From Algicola sp. (GTDB taxonomy: Bacteria > Bacteroidota > Bacteroidia > Flavobacteriales > Flavobacteriaceae), in NCBI GenBank assembly GCA_018222915.1, contig JAAEZI010000020.1:1-54474 (forward strand): a DNA stretch of 54,474 nt, read 5' to 3'. Positions 44,950 to 53,939 of the stretch are shown piece by piece. Under the pieces are notes generated by a model. It saw nothing but the letters and a program-made list of their open reading frames with translations, had not been told where the DNA came from and did no database searches. The translations under genes and the position numbers were made by a program. Position 1 is the first letter of the stretch, and the number at the start of each line of letters is the position of its first letter.

Positions 44950-46260
44950 TTAGTCCTTCTCGCTAAGCTTTTTAGAATAACGCTGCCATAGTTCGGTTTG
45001 ATGGGTTTCTAAACTTAACTCTCGACCGTCAATAAAAGCATGCGTAAGGATATTGGTTCTCATATCTAAAGCATCACCTTCACTGATAAAAAGGGTAGCG
45101 CTTTTTCCTTCTTCTAAACTTCCATAAGCATTATCTATTCCTAAGATTTTAGCTGGATTTAATGTAATTAACTCCAAGGCTTTCTCTTTAGACAAGCCAT
45201 AAGCAACAGTAGTACCAGCATAAAACGGAAGATTTCTAGAATTCATACGTTCCATTTGTCCGCTCGTTTCTAAAGCAACCACAACACCTTTATCCGACAA
45301 CCATTTCGCTAATTTAAACGGTAAATCATAATCGTCATCTGTTTGATTAGGACGTGAATGAACCCGTGTCAATAAAACAGGAATATTATGCTTCTTTAAT
45401 AAATCTGTGACTTTATAAGCTTCGTAACCACCAACAATCACGGTTGAACTCACACCATGACTTTTACTAAAGTTAATCGCGTCTGTGATACCTTTCTCGT
45501 CATCTACATGAATAAATAAGGTTTTATTGCCATCAAACAGGCCTTCAGTAGCAGCATAGAGTAAATTAATTGTGGACGGATTTGATCTCGCATATGTTTT
45601 TGTCTCACTGAAAAAATCTGCTATTTCTTGAACCTGCTCATCATAGTTTTTATTCACTTTCATTCCTGGGTCTTCACCGAGCCACCAACGACCTCTGGTA
45701 AAACTACTAGGCCAATTCATATGAATGCCATCATCTTCTTTAATAACGGCATCTTCCCAATTCCAAGCATCAAACTGAACAATCGAAGAGGTGCCTGAAA
45801 TACGACCTCCACGAGGTGTTATTTGTCCTAAAAGCACACCGTTAGGTCTCATGGATTCTACTACTTTAGATTCAGCGTTATAGGCGATGAGACTTCGAAT
45901 ATGCGGATTCCAAGAACCCAGTTCATTGTCATCATCCGTAGCTCTTACCGCATCTATTTCTACCAATCCTAGCGTGGAATTTGGTACAATAAATCCAGGA
46001 TAGACATGTTTGCCATTGGCTTCAATGATTTCCATACCGTTCAAATCCATTTTGACCGTTGTAAAATCAGCAACCGTTTTTAAAATGCCATCTTCAAAAA
46101 CAATAATACTATTGTCTATGACATTACCATTTCCAATATGTGCTGTAGCACCTGTAATAGCGATGGCTTTACTTTGTTTGGGTGCAGGTGTCTGTTGTGC
46201 ATATCCAATAGATATACTCAAGATCATCAGCACTATATAATGTATTGATAAATATTTCAT
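44950..46260 (-). CDS. exported amidohydrolase-family protein, metal site degenerate
   Basis: 436 residues from the ATG at 46260, which gives a standard signal peptide ending IGYAQQ; an earlier ATG at 46284 overlaps the upstream gene by 14 nt. The fold is that of imidazolonepropionase-like amidohydrolases (AIAITGATAHIGNG, LEEGKSATLFI). The usual GFIDxHxH metal motif is replaced by PGFIVPNSTLGLVE, so the first two zinc ligands are missing. It probably does not act alone; it may be a partner of the neighbouring double amidohydrolase. Co-transcribed with it. Confidence 0.85.
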   Translation of the reverse strand: MKYLSIHYIVLMILSISIGYAQQTPAPKQSKAIAITGATAHIGNGNVIDNSIIVFEDGILKTVADFTTVKMDLNGMEIIEANGKHVYPGFIVPNSTLGLVEIDAVRATDDDNELGSWNPHIRSLIAYNAESKVVESMRPNGVLLGQITPRGGRISGTSSIVQFDAWNWEDAVIKEDDGIHMNWPSSFTRGRWWLGEDPGMKVNKNYDEQVQEIADFFSETKTYARSNPSTINLLYAATEGLFDGNKTLFIHVDDEKGITDAINFSKSHGVSSTVIVGGYEAYKVTDLLKKHNIPVLLTRVHSRPNQTDDDYDLPFKLAKWLSDKGVVVALETSGQMERMNSRNLPFYAGTTVAYGLSKEKALELITLNPAKILGIDNAYGSLEEGKSATLFISEGDALDMRTNILTHAFIDGRELSLETHQTELWQRYSKKLSEKD

Positions 46261-46270
46261 GTGTCGTTTT

Positions 46271-49246
46271 TTAATGTTGTTCATGGTCTAAGTAATCGCA
46301 ATGCATCTGATCTTTCTCCTTCTTTTTTATGGGTTGTGTTTTAAGACCTTTATTTTTGGCTTGCATCATTTGATTAATTAATTCGCTCTTTTCTTTCTTT
46401 ATCTGTGCGCGCATCATTTCGTCACGTTTCAAATCAAAATAAGTAACGCCTTCTATAATGGTTTTTTCTGCTTTGGCGTAAATGGATAAAGGATGATCAG
46501 ACCAAAGCACGACATCTGCATCTTTACCAACTTTCAAACTTCCAACACGCTCATCAATATGCAATAATTTTGCAGGATTGAGCGTCACAAACTTCCAAGC
46601 TTCTTCTTCACTGATATCTCCATATTTTACAGACTTTGCTGCTTCCTGATTTAAGCGTCGTGACATTTCACCATCATCACTGTTAATCGCCACTGTAACA
46701 CCAGCGTTATGCATTATGGCAGCATTATAAGGGATGGCATCGTTAACTTCATATTTATAAGCCCACCAGTCGCTAAATGTAGAACCTCCAACACCATGTT
46801 CTACCATTTTATCAGCCACTTTATAGCCTTCTAATATATGTGTAAAGGTGTTGATATTAAAGTTGAAGCGTTCTGCAACTTTCATCAACATGTTTATTTC
46901 ACTCTGTACATAAGAATGGCAGGAAATGAAACGCTCTTTATTTAAAATTTCTGAAAGCACCTCCATTTCAATATCTTTTCGATAAGGTTTGCCGCTTTTC
47001 TTTAGTTCATCATAGACTTTTGCTCTACTGAAATAATCTACATATACTTGTTCAACACCCATTCTAGTTTGAGGAAATCTTGAAAAACTATTCCAGTTGG
47101 ATTGCTTGACATTTTCCCCTAAGGCAAACTTTATGAATTTCGGACTGTCGTCATAGATTAAGTTATTGGCAGATTCTCCCCATTTTAATTTAATAATGGC
47201 TGAGCGTCCTCCAATAGGATTGGCAGAGCCATGCAAAATTTGAATGGAAGTGACACCACCTGCCAAATTTCGATAGATATCAATGTCTTCATCGTCAATC
47301 ACATCCTCTATTGAAACTTCCGCAGAAGAATTTTGGCCACCTTCATTTATGGAAGCTGCTGCTATGTGTGAGTGCTCATCAATAACACCTGCCGTAAGAT
47401 GTTTGTTCGTGGCATCAATAACCGTAGCACTATTATCTGAGAGGTTTTTTCCAATTTTAGCGATTTTACCATTTTTGATTAGGACATCAGTTTCCTCGAG
47501 TATCCCTTCTTTTTCATTGGTCCAAACCGTAGCATTTTTAAATAGGAGCGTTTCTGGTTTTGGTAATTCATTAAAACCATAAGCCATGTTAGGATAGGTG
47601 ACAGGCATGGTTTCTTTGGCTTCGTCTTTTTTATCATCTCCCTTTTTATCTGGATTAGCCTCGTCAGCTTCCTTTTTCGAAGCATAAAAGGTCATTTCGT
47701 TGCCGTCAGGAAAGAAGGCTTTACCATTTAAGGCATTGCCATTAGAAACTCGGCCTTCCAAACGAATAAATTTTTGTTCAGTGGAATCTTTAGTCGTCAT
47801 GGCCACTGTGAGCCAATCATCAGAATACGATACTTTAGAGCCTCGTGTTTTGCCATCACTGGTGATTTCAGATTTCAATTTTGATAAGTCGCCTTTAAGT
47901 GTCATCTCATAGCTGTCTCCTGCTAAATTGAATGTATAATCGCCTCTCACATCTTTAATCGTCATATCTTCTAAGACTGTCTTTTGACCTTGAACCCAAT
48001 TTTCAAATAGAGTTGTTTTTTTGTCAAATAAATCTCCTGAAGTAATCAAAAAGTTAGCGTAAGCACCAGTTTTGAGTGATCCAATTTCTGAGTCTTTACC
48101 CAAGACATTAGCTGGAATCGTCGTGAGCGCTTCTAAGGCTTTTTCTTTAGGCAAACCATACTCAACGGCCTTAATGACATTGGATAGAAAACTTTTAGGT
48201 GATTTTAAATCGTGGGTTGTAAAAACAAAGCGTACGTTATTGTCTGAAAGTACTTTTGGATTGGCTGGCTCCTGATTCCAAGCTCTCATATCACTTAATG
48301 ATAGTGACCGACTTAAAAATGCATTTTCAACATCATAAGGTGCTCTGAAATTCACAGGAATAATATAGGTGGCATTAGATGCTTTGACATCCTCAATACG
48401 TTCATATTCATCACCACCACCAAGTAAGACATATTGGATTCCGAATAAATCTCCAACCTTGTCTGCTCGCATCGCATTGGCTCTACTGCCTGCTCCAAAT
48501 ATTTGGACGAGATTTTTATTGGCATTTAAAGCTTCTAAAGATAAATCTCGAGTCTCGCTATTTCCTTTAGCATACCAATCGGCATCATAGTACATTTGAC
48601 GCAATAAGGCCATACTTCCCATAATGGAACTAGGATAAGATTGTCTAGAAGTCACACTTTTACTGAAAGAAAAATATTGTGCTGAGTTCGGATCAATAAT
48701 CCTCATGGCATTATCATTTTCAGTGTTAAGAGCCACAAGAGTTCCTGTACCTCTTATAATTCCGTCTTCAATATGCGTATTTACCACACCAAAACCAGCG
48801 TTTAAAAGTTCTTTTGCCGATTTAGAATCGAATTCGAATTTTGAAATGGCTTTATTCTCAGGCATGACATGGTCATTCCAATAATAGCCCGATCGGCTGG
48901 CCTCGTATTGCGGACTTTGACCACCACTGGCACGTTCCGGTTTTTTAACTCCAAACGTTGAGTAAATGTCAATAAATGATGGATAAATGCTTTTACCTTC
49001 TAAATCTGTCACATTGGTGTTTTTTGGAATAGTGACCGATGTGCCGGAAGCAACCACCTTGCCATCTTTAATCAACAATGTGCCATTGTCAATGATTTGA
49101 CTAGGTGTGACATAAATTTTGGCGTTTGTAAAAGCTTGGTAACTCGTGTTCTTGGTTTTAACACCGTCGTTTTTGGGGAAGTAGTCTTGTGCAAATAGTG
49201 CAAAGCTGCAAAAACAGCATGCAATCGCATACGTGATTTTATTCAT
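46271..49246 (-). CDS. exported double amidohydrolase-family protein
   Basis: 991 residues, signal peptide ending LFAQD. Two amidohydrolase modules are fused. The N-terminal one (about 40-430) reads IYPSFIDIYSTFG, without HxH. The C-terminal one (about 575-985) has LTAGVIDEHSHIAAAS with HSH, later FISCHSYVQSE and TFTHILEGYKV histidines, and AINSDDGEMSRR with the catalytic Asp, so it looks active. Periplasmic hydrolysis of a cyclic amide or dipeptide-like substrate is plausible (imidazolonepropionase/prolidase-like branch), but no substrate can be named. The tail is rich in lysine. Confidence 0.9.
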   Translation of the reverse strand: MNKITYAIACCFCSFALFAQDYFPKNDGVKTKNTSYQAFTNAKIYVTPSQIIDNGTLLIKDGKVVASGTSVTIPKNTNVTDLEGKSIYPSFIDIYSTFGVKKPERASGGQSPQYEASRSGYYWNDHVMPENKAISKFEFDSKSAKELLNAGFGVVNTHIEDGIIRGTGTLVALNTENDNAMRIIDPNSAQYFSFSKSVTSRQSYPSSIMGSMALLRQMYYDADWYAKGNSETRDLSLEALNANKNLVQIFGAGSRANAMRADKVGDLFGIQYVLLGGGDEYERIEDVKASNATYIIPVNFRAPYDVENAFLSRSLSLSDMRAWNQEPANPKVLSDNNVRFVFTTHDLKSPKSFLSNVIKAVEYGLPKEKALEALTTIPANVLGKDSEIGSLKTGAYANFLITSGDLFDKKTTLFENWVQGQKTVLEDMTIKDVRGDYTFNLAGDSYEMTLKGDLSKLKSEITSDGKTRGSKVSYSDDWLTVAMTTKDSTEQKFIRLEGRVSNGNALNGKAFFPDGNEMTFYASKKEADEANPDKKGDDKKDEAKETMPVTYPNMAYGFNELPKPETLLFKNATVWTNEKEGILEETDVLIKNGKIAKIGKNLSDNSATVIDATNKHLTAGVIDEHSHIAAASINEGGQNSSAEVSIEDVIDDEDIDIYRNLAGGVTSIQILHGSANPIGGRSAIIKLKWGESANNLIYDDSPKFIKFALGENVKQSNWNSFSRFPQTRMGVEQVYVDYFSRAKVYDELKKSGKPYRKDIEMEVLSEILNKERFISCHSYVQSEINMLMKVAERFNFNINTFTHILEGYKVADKMVEHGVGGSTFSDWWAYKYEVNDAIPYNAAIMHNAGVTVAINSDDGEMSRRLNQEAAKSVKYGDISEEEAWKFVTLNPAKLLHIDERVGSLKVGKDADVVLWSDHPLSIYAKAEKTIIEGVTYFDLKRDEMMRAQIKKEKSELINQMMQAKNKGLKTQPIKKKEKDQMHCDYLDHEQH

Positions 49247-49273
49247 ATATAATGGTTGATTAATATTACCTTC

Positions 49274-49281
49274 TAAAGATA
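49274..49281 (-). promoter_or_regulatory. possible -7 element for amidohydrolase operon
   Basis: Minus-strand TATCTTTA differs from TAnnTTTG only at the last base and lies 28 nt before the ATG at 49246. Confidence 0.35.
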
Positions 49282-49325
49282 AAAATAAGAATAGTAAGAA
49301 TCTTTATAAATTCAATTTTTAACGT

Positions 49326-50396
49326 TTAATCCATACTGTTTTTCTTGTAATAATTCACTAAAAGCGCTACAACATAGCTATAACTCTCCATACCTCCAGC
49401 TTGGTTGTTTGATTTTAGAAAATTATTGTACGTGGCCTTAAATAAAGGTTCCGTTGGATTTTTATAAGCATCCCAAAATGCTTGTACTTCCTTATAGTTT
49501 TCAATAATTCCGTAATTCACTTTCACCACCATTTGTTCATACAAAGTGCTGTCTCGTCTATATAGTTCATGCAGACAATGGCGCAACGCGAAAGTGTAGC
49601 CAGAGTATTTAAAATAGCGATCATTGTGATGCATCGCAGCCATACTTCCAATAAAGTTAGCTTCATTTTCGGCAGCATAACCAAGCTGGTGCGCTACTTC
49701 ATGACTTCCAGTGGTTGGAAACTTATAACTCGGTATTAAGCCATCTATCTGAGACTCATTCGTAAACGGGTTCAGATAACCCGAAAACCCCATGTAGGTG
49801 AGAGGTAGACTGTAAATAGAACGTTTGATACTTCGCGGTTCGTAGGCTAAATAAGGAAATTCTTTAGCCAATTCATCATAACCGTCAGGGACCATTTTCA
49901 ATACATCGGCTTTAGAATATGGCATATACACTTTTGTAGAATCGGTAGGTGCCAATGCATTTTGAAGTCCATTGGATTTATCAATGAGCTGATTCGTGAG
50001 TTTTACCAATTCTTCCGTCGTGTAATCATGATCAATGTCTAAGGATTGATGAAGCGGTAAACGATAATAATTAAAAGCCCACAATAAGTGAAAGGCAAAA
50101 TATCCAATAGAGATGGCAGCAAACACATCTAATAACCAACGCTTAAAATCTTTCAAGACGCGATGACGATTCACGAAAAGCCATCGTAAAATGTAAATAC
50201 CTAATAAGGTATAAATGAGGTCTCCAACCGAAAATGGCAACCAACCAAAAGCATAGCGCATTCCTTTAGAAATCCAGATGTAAAGGCCGTGACTGTAAAA
50301 TGATTCCACAAAATGAGGATACAGTGCCAAGACCTTTAGAAGTAGGATTTGGGGAATGATAGACAGCGCAAGAATCGTTTTTTTTGATTTCAGCAT
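49326..50396 (-). CDS. DUF3810 membrane protein, zincin-like
   Basis: 356 residues from the ATG at 50396. Three hydrophobic segments lie in the first 110 residues (near 8-27, 56-72, 90-112), followed by a soluble domain on the outer side. That domain holds TTGSHEVAHQLGYAAENEANFIG, a zinc-protease-like HExxH (H232, E233, H236) followed by an acidic ligand candidate (E243 or E245). DUF3810 proteins are of unknown function. A periplasmic membrane-anchored peptidase role fits the motif but is not demonstrated. Confidence 0.88.
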   Translation of the reverse strand: MLKSKKTILALSIIPQILLLKVLALYPHFVESFYSHGLYIWISKGMRYAFGWLPFSVGDLIYTLLGIYILRWLFVNRHRVLKDFKRWLLDVFAAISIGYFAFHLLWAFNYYRLPLHQSLDIDHDYTTEELVKLTNQLIDKSNGLQNALAPTDSTKVYMPYSKADVLKMVPDGYDELAKEFPYLAYEPRSIKRSIYSLPLTYMGFSGYLNPFTNESQIDGLIPSYKFPTTGSHEVAHQLGYAAENEANFIGSMAAMHHNDRYFKYSGYTFALRHCLHELYRRDSTLYEQMVVKVNYGIIENYKEVQAFWDAYKNPTEPLFKATYNNFLKSNNQAGGMESYSYVVALLVNYYKKNSMD

Positions 50397-50399
50397 CTT

Positions 50400-50407
50400 C
50401 AAAAATA
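50400..50407 (-). promoter_or_regulatory. -7 promoter element for DUF3810 gene
   Basis: Minus-strand TATTTTTG is an exact TAnnTTTG match ending only 3 nt before the ATG. With normal spacing transcription would start at or next to the ATG, giving a leaderless message. Confidence 0.4.
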
Positions 50408-50470
50408 CTAATTTTTAGAACCCTATCCTCGTGAAAGTTTCAGATGTTTGTGTCCTGCTTTCCGTTATAT

Positions 50471-50485
50471 CTTTTGTACCAAAAG
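50471..50485. promoter_or_regulatory. perfect inverted repeat, possible operator
   Basis: CTTTTG-TAC-CAAAAG, a 15-bp palindrome with a 3-nt centre in the 229-nt divergent gap between the DUF3810 and pepD genes. A TATCTTTTG box overlaps its left arm on the plus strand. No regulator is recognised. Confidence 0.35.
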
Positions 50486-50625
50486 GATGTCACTTCAATC
50501 AGGAGTAGCGAGTAAGGTTCGTGGTGTCGATGAACTTTTTTTGAAGCTTTTCTTAAGGTGGTAGGTCACTTTAATTGCAATTTGTAACTTCGCAACGATT
50601 ACTAATTATAAAGACCATTATAGCT

Positions 50626-52089
50626 ATGAGCTCAGAAATAAGACAATTGGAACCCAAAGCACTTTGGAATAAATTCGCAGACCTAAATGCAGTGCCTCGT
50701 CCATCCAAAAAGGAAGAACGTGTGATTGCTTTTATGAAAGATTTTGGGAAAAGTCTCGGATTAGAAACTATAGAAGATACTGTAGGTAATGTCATCATCA
50801 AGAAACCAGCAACACCTGGTATGGAAAATCGCAAAACGGTGGTCATGCAATCCCATTTAGATATGGTACACCAAAAGAATAACGATACCGTTTTTGATTT
50901 TGATACTCAAGGTATTGATATGTATGTCGATGGTGATTGGGTAAGAGCAAGGGGAACCACCCTTGGTGCCGACAATGGATTAGGTGTAGCGACTATCATG
51001 GCCATACTAGAGAGTGATGATATAGCGCATCCTAATATCGAAGCACTCTTTACAATCGATGAAGAAACAGGTATGACAGGTGCGATGGGTTTAGAAGGTG
51101 GTTTGCTAAATGGGGATATTCTTTTAAATCTCGATACCGAAGAAGATGATGAAATCGGTGTAGGTTGTGCAGGCGGTGTGGATGTCACGGCAACAAGAAC
51201 TTACGAACAAGAGGAGACACCAGAATTTAAAATCGGTTTTAAAATTGTGGTTAAAGGTCTTCAAGGTGGCCATTCAGGCATGCAAATTCATGAAGGATTA
51301 GGTAATGCGAATAAAATCATGAACCGATTGTTATTTGATGGGTTCGAGAACTTTGGTTTACGTATTTCTGAAATCGATGGTGGCAGTCTGCGTAATGCTA
51401 TTCCTAGGGAAAGCCAAGCGGCGGTCGCTATTGATGCAGTCCATGAAGAGGCCTTTAATTCCGAAATGGCTCAACTTATAAAAACCATTCAAGCAGAGTA
51501 TAAAACCATGGAACCTGACTTAACTGTGGAAATTGATAAGATTGAAACTCCTCAAAGCATCATGGATTTAGGAGTGCAAGAAGGACTTACGCGTGCGCTC
51601 TATGCGGCTTTAAATGGTGTGTATCGGATGAGTGCAGATATTAAGGATTTAGTAGAGACTTCTAATAATGTGGCTCGTGTGATTGTGAAAGACGGACACA
51701 TAAAAATTGGCTGTCTCACTAGAAGCTCTGTAGAGAGTTCTAAATGGGATCTTGCCAATATGTTGCGCGCCACTTTTGAGCTTACAGGTTGCGAAGTCAC
51801 GTTCTCTGGTGATTATCCAGGATGGACTCCCAACATGGATAGTGCCATTTTAAAAGTGATGGTGCCGCTTTACAAATCATTGAATAATGGCGAAGAACCG
51901 CACGTAGCAGCTTGTCATGCAGGTTTAGAGTGTGGTATACTCGGGACTAATTATCCAGATATGGATATGATTAGCTTTGGACCAAATATTAAAGGCGCTC
52001 ATTCTCCAGATGAACGCGCACAAATATCATCCGCTCAGAAGTATTGGCAGTTTGTATTGGAAATATTAAAGAAGATTCCCAAGAAATAA
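50626..52089 (+). CDS. pepD: aminoacyl-histidine dipeptidase (M20)
   Basis: 487 residues, as for E. coli PepD (485). A two-metal cytosolic peptidase releasing N-terminal amino acids from Xaa-His dipeptides and others. M20 motifs: MQSHLDMV with H77 and D79, GADNGLG with D116, IDEETGMTGAM with E146/E147 (catalytic Glu and metal Glu), and the C-terminal GANIKGAHSPDER-like region (FGPNIKGAHSPDER) carrying the last metal His. The ATG at 50626 gives the family start MSSEIRQLEPKALWNKF; the 51-nt upstream extension seems non-coding. Confidence 0.96.
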   Translation: MSSEIRQLEPKALWNKFADLNAVPRPSKKEERVIAFMKDFGKSLGLETIEDTVGNVIIKKPATPGMENRKTVVMQSHLDMVHQKNNDTVFDFDTQGIDMYVDGDWVRARGTTLGADNGLGVATIMAILESDDIAHPNIEALFTIDEETGMTGAMGLEGGLLNGDILLNLDTEEDDEIGVGCAGGVDVTATRTYEQEETPEFKIGFKIVVKGLQGGHSGMQIHEGLGNANKIMNRLLFDGFENFGLRISEIDGGSLRNAIPRESQAAVAIDAVHEEAFNSEMAQLIKTIQAEYKTMEPDLTVEIDKIETPQSIMDLGVQEGLTRALYAALNGVYRMSADIKDLVETSNNVARVIVKDGHIKIGCLTRSSVESSKWDLANMLRATFELTGCEVTFSGDYPGWTPNMDSAILKVMVPLYKSLNNGEEPHVAACHAGLECGILGTNYPDMDMISFGPNIKGAHSPDERAQISSAQKYWQFVLEILKKIPKK

Positions 52090-52101
52090 GCAGATATAAA
52101 T

Positions 52102-52134
52102 AAAAAAAGCCTTTCATAACGAAAGGCTTTTTTT
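52102..52134. terminator. bidirectional terminator between pepD and PPIase gene
   Basis: AAAAAAAGCCTTTC / GAAAGGCTTTTTTT, a 14-bp stem with a 5-nt loop. The T-runs on both strands make it serve pepD and the convergent isomerase gene. Confidence 0.9.
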
Positions 52135-52151
52135 GGACGTTAAATTGAATT

Positions 52152-53378
52152 TTAATCGACGATTCCAACTAATTCAACAATAAACGTTAAATCCGTATTT
52201 GGCGGAATTCCTCTGTTACCACGTTCACCATATGCTAAATGAGATGGCAAGTAAAAGAAGGCTTTATCTCCAACTGATAAAGTCGCGATAGCTTCTTTAA
52301 ATCCAGCAATCATGCGAGCGTCAGGATGTACAAACATTTTTGTTGGGCCATAAGCATTCGCATCCATGCGTCTCTGATTAAACATGCCGTATTCTTTAGC
52401 GATTTCGACGCGATCACTATCAAATAAACGACCATCTAGAAAGTAACCTTCATAATATACTTTTACTGAGTCACCTTGTTTTGGTTGAGGCCCTGTTCCC
52501 TTCGTGATGACATATTTTTTCAAGCCAGAAGGAAGTTCCGTCGTTTTAGAGGTATAGTCATCTAAAACTGGTTTCTTTTTTGCTGAAGCCGCAGCGATTT
52601 TTTCTTCACGCTCTTTACGTTCTTGCTCTGCTTTAATTCGTTTATCTTCCTGAATTTGTTTGATTTCAGCTTCTACTTTTGGTAATTCTTCCTCGAATAT
52701 TTTAGAAGCATTGAATGATTTGGCATCAGAACCTTTTCTTAGAATGTTCACTTTCAGAATGTATACATCTTCAATTGGTTTGTTTGTTCTGGGTTCCACT
52801 TCAACATTGGAAATTGCATCCTGAACATCAATCCCTTTAATGAGTTCACCAAAAACTGAGTGACAACTAACTCTAGGTTGGTCACATGGTTTTAAATTGC
52901 CTTGATCATCATAAGCGTTCAAACTAGGGTAGGGCACTTCAGTAATAAAAAACTGACTACCATTAGTATTAAAACCACCAGCATTTGCCATAGACAAAAT
53001 ACCCGCTTTGTCATGTTTTAAATCAGGATCAAAATCGGCAGTAAATCGGTACCCTGGATTACCAGTTCCATTAGCAGATGGATCACCACCTTGAATCATG
53101 AATTTATCCATCACTCTATGAAATGTTAAGCTATCAAAAAAGGGTTTACCTTTATACTGTTCACTAACCATAGGATGATTACCCTCTGCTAACGCGACAA
53201 AATTTGCAACCGTTAACGGCACTTTATCGTAGAACAGTTTGGCAATCATGGTATCTTTACTTGTAACAATTTCGGCATAAAGTCCATCCTCTAAGTCTGG
53301 ATATTCTTCCTTACAAGAGGTGAGTCCTACGAGTAGACATAGCATTAAAATTTGTAGTGTTTTACTAATCAATTTCAT
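52152..53378 (-). CDS. cyclophilin-FKBP fusion peptidyl-prolyl isomerase lipoprotein
   Basis: 408 residues. Lipobox LTSC at Cys22. The cyclophilin domain covers about residues 35-215 (FHRVMDKFMIQGGDPSANG, GSQFFIT, SVFGELIKGIDV). A charged coiled-coil linker follows (about 225-270, rich in KAEQERKEREEK). The FKBP domain covers about 290-408 (KQGDSVKVYYEGYFLDGRLFDS, then HLAYGERGNRGIPPNTDL). Having two unrelated isomerase domains in one lipoprotein is unusual outside Bacteroidota. It probably assists folding of periplasmic or secreted proteins. It is 21 nt after gldI. Confidence 0.94.
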   Translation of the reverse strand: MKLISKTLQILMLCLLVGLTSCKEEYPDLEDGLYAEIVTSKDTMIAKLFYDKVPLTVANFVALAEGNHPMVSEQYKGKPFFDSLTFHRVMDKFMIQGGDPSANGTGNPGYRFTADFDPDLKHDKAGILSMANAGGFNTNGSQFFITEVPYPSLNAYDDQGNLKPCDQPRVSCHSVFGELIKGIDVQDAISNVEVEPRTNKPIEDVYILKVNILRKGSDAKSFNASKIFEEELPKVEAEIKQIQEDKRIKAEQERKEREEKIAAASAKKKPVLDDYTSKTTELPSGLKKYVITKGTGPQPKQGDSVKVYYEGYFLDGRLFDSDRVEIAKEYGMFNQRRMDANAYGPTKMFVHPDARMIAGFKEAIATLSVGDKAFFYLPSHLAYGERGNRGIPPNTDLTFIVELVGIVD

Positions 53379-53399
53379 TTTGTTGTTTTTAATATTTAT

Positions 53400-53939
53400 T
53401 TATTGGTTTTGTTGAATATTATTGACGGTTACTTTTACCATTAAAGGAATATTGGTGCCAATTTTATGATTATCGCCATAATAGCCATAGGCTTTTTGTG
53501 ATGGAAATAAAAAGGTGGCTGATTCGGAAGGTTTCAAGAGTTTCAAACCTTCACGCAGACCAGTAAATAGTTCTTCTTGGTCCATCGCATAATTTTGAGT
53601 CCCTATTTCCTGCTCCGAATAAATGGTACGACCCTGAAGGTCACGCACGTCATAATCAAAATTGACAATGTCTCCGAAACCTGGAGTAATTGTATCTCTT
53701 TCAACTTTGGTATGATAATAGTACCAAAACCCTGTTTCTGAGGCGACGTAATCAAACTCTGGGTTTTGAGCCATAATGGCTTCAATACGTTGACGTTCTC
53801 TTTGATTGAGTTTCTTGTTTCGCTCGGCCGATTCTTTTATAAAAGAACCTGAAGTTACCGTTACAGGTTGTCTAGCCTCTGGAGATTTACAGCCGACTAG
53901 AACTAAGGTCAAAATTAATAATTTTAAAAATAGTTTCAT
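53400..53939 (-). CDS. gldI: gliding motility lipoprotein GldI (FKBP-type isomerase)
   Basis: 179 residues. Lipobox VGC with Cys17, then KSPEARQPV as in GldI. An N-terminal helical stretch (ESAERNKKLNQRERQRIEAI) precedes an FKBP domain with FGDIVNFDYDV and FPSQKAYGYYG. GldI is needed for gliding in Flavobacterium johnsoniae and is thought to help fold the gliding/secretion components. Its start overlaps the DHH gene stop by 4 nt (ATGA), and the fusion isomerase follows. This neighbourhood matches F. johnsoniae as I remember it. Confidence 0.93.
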   Translation of the reverse strand: MKLFLKLLILTLVLVGCKSPEARQPVTVTSGSFIKESAERNKKLNQRERQRIEAIMAQNPEFDYVASETGFWYYYHTKVERDTITPGFGDIVNFDYDVRDLQGRTIYSEQEIGTQNYAMDQEELFTGLREGLKLLKPSESATFLFPSQKAYGYYGDNHKIGTNIPLMVKVTVNNIQQNQ

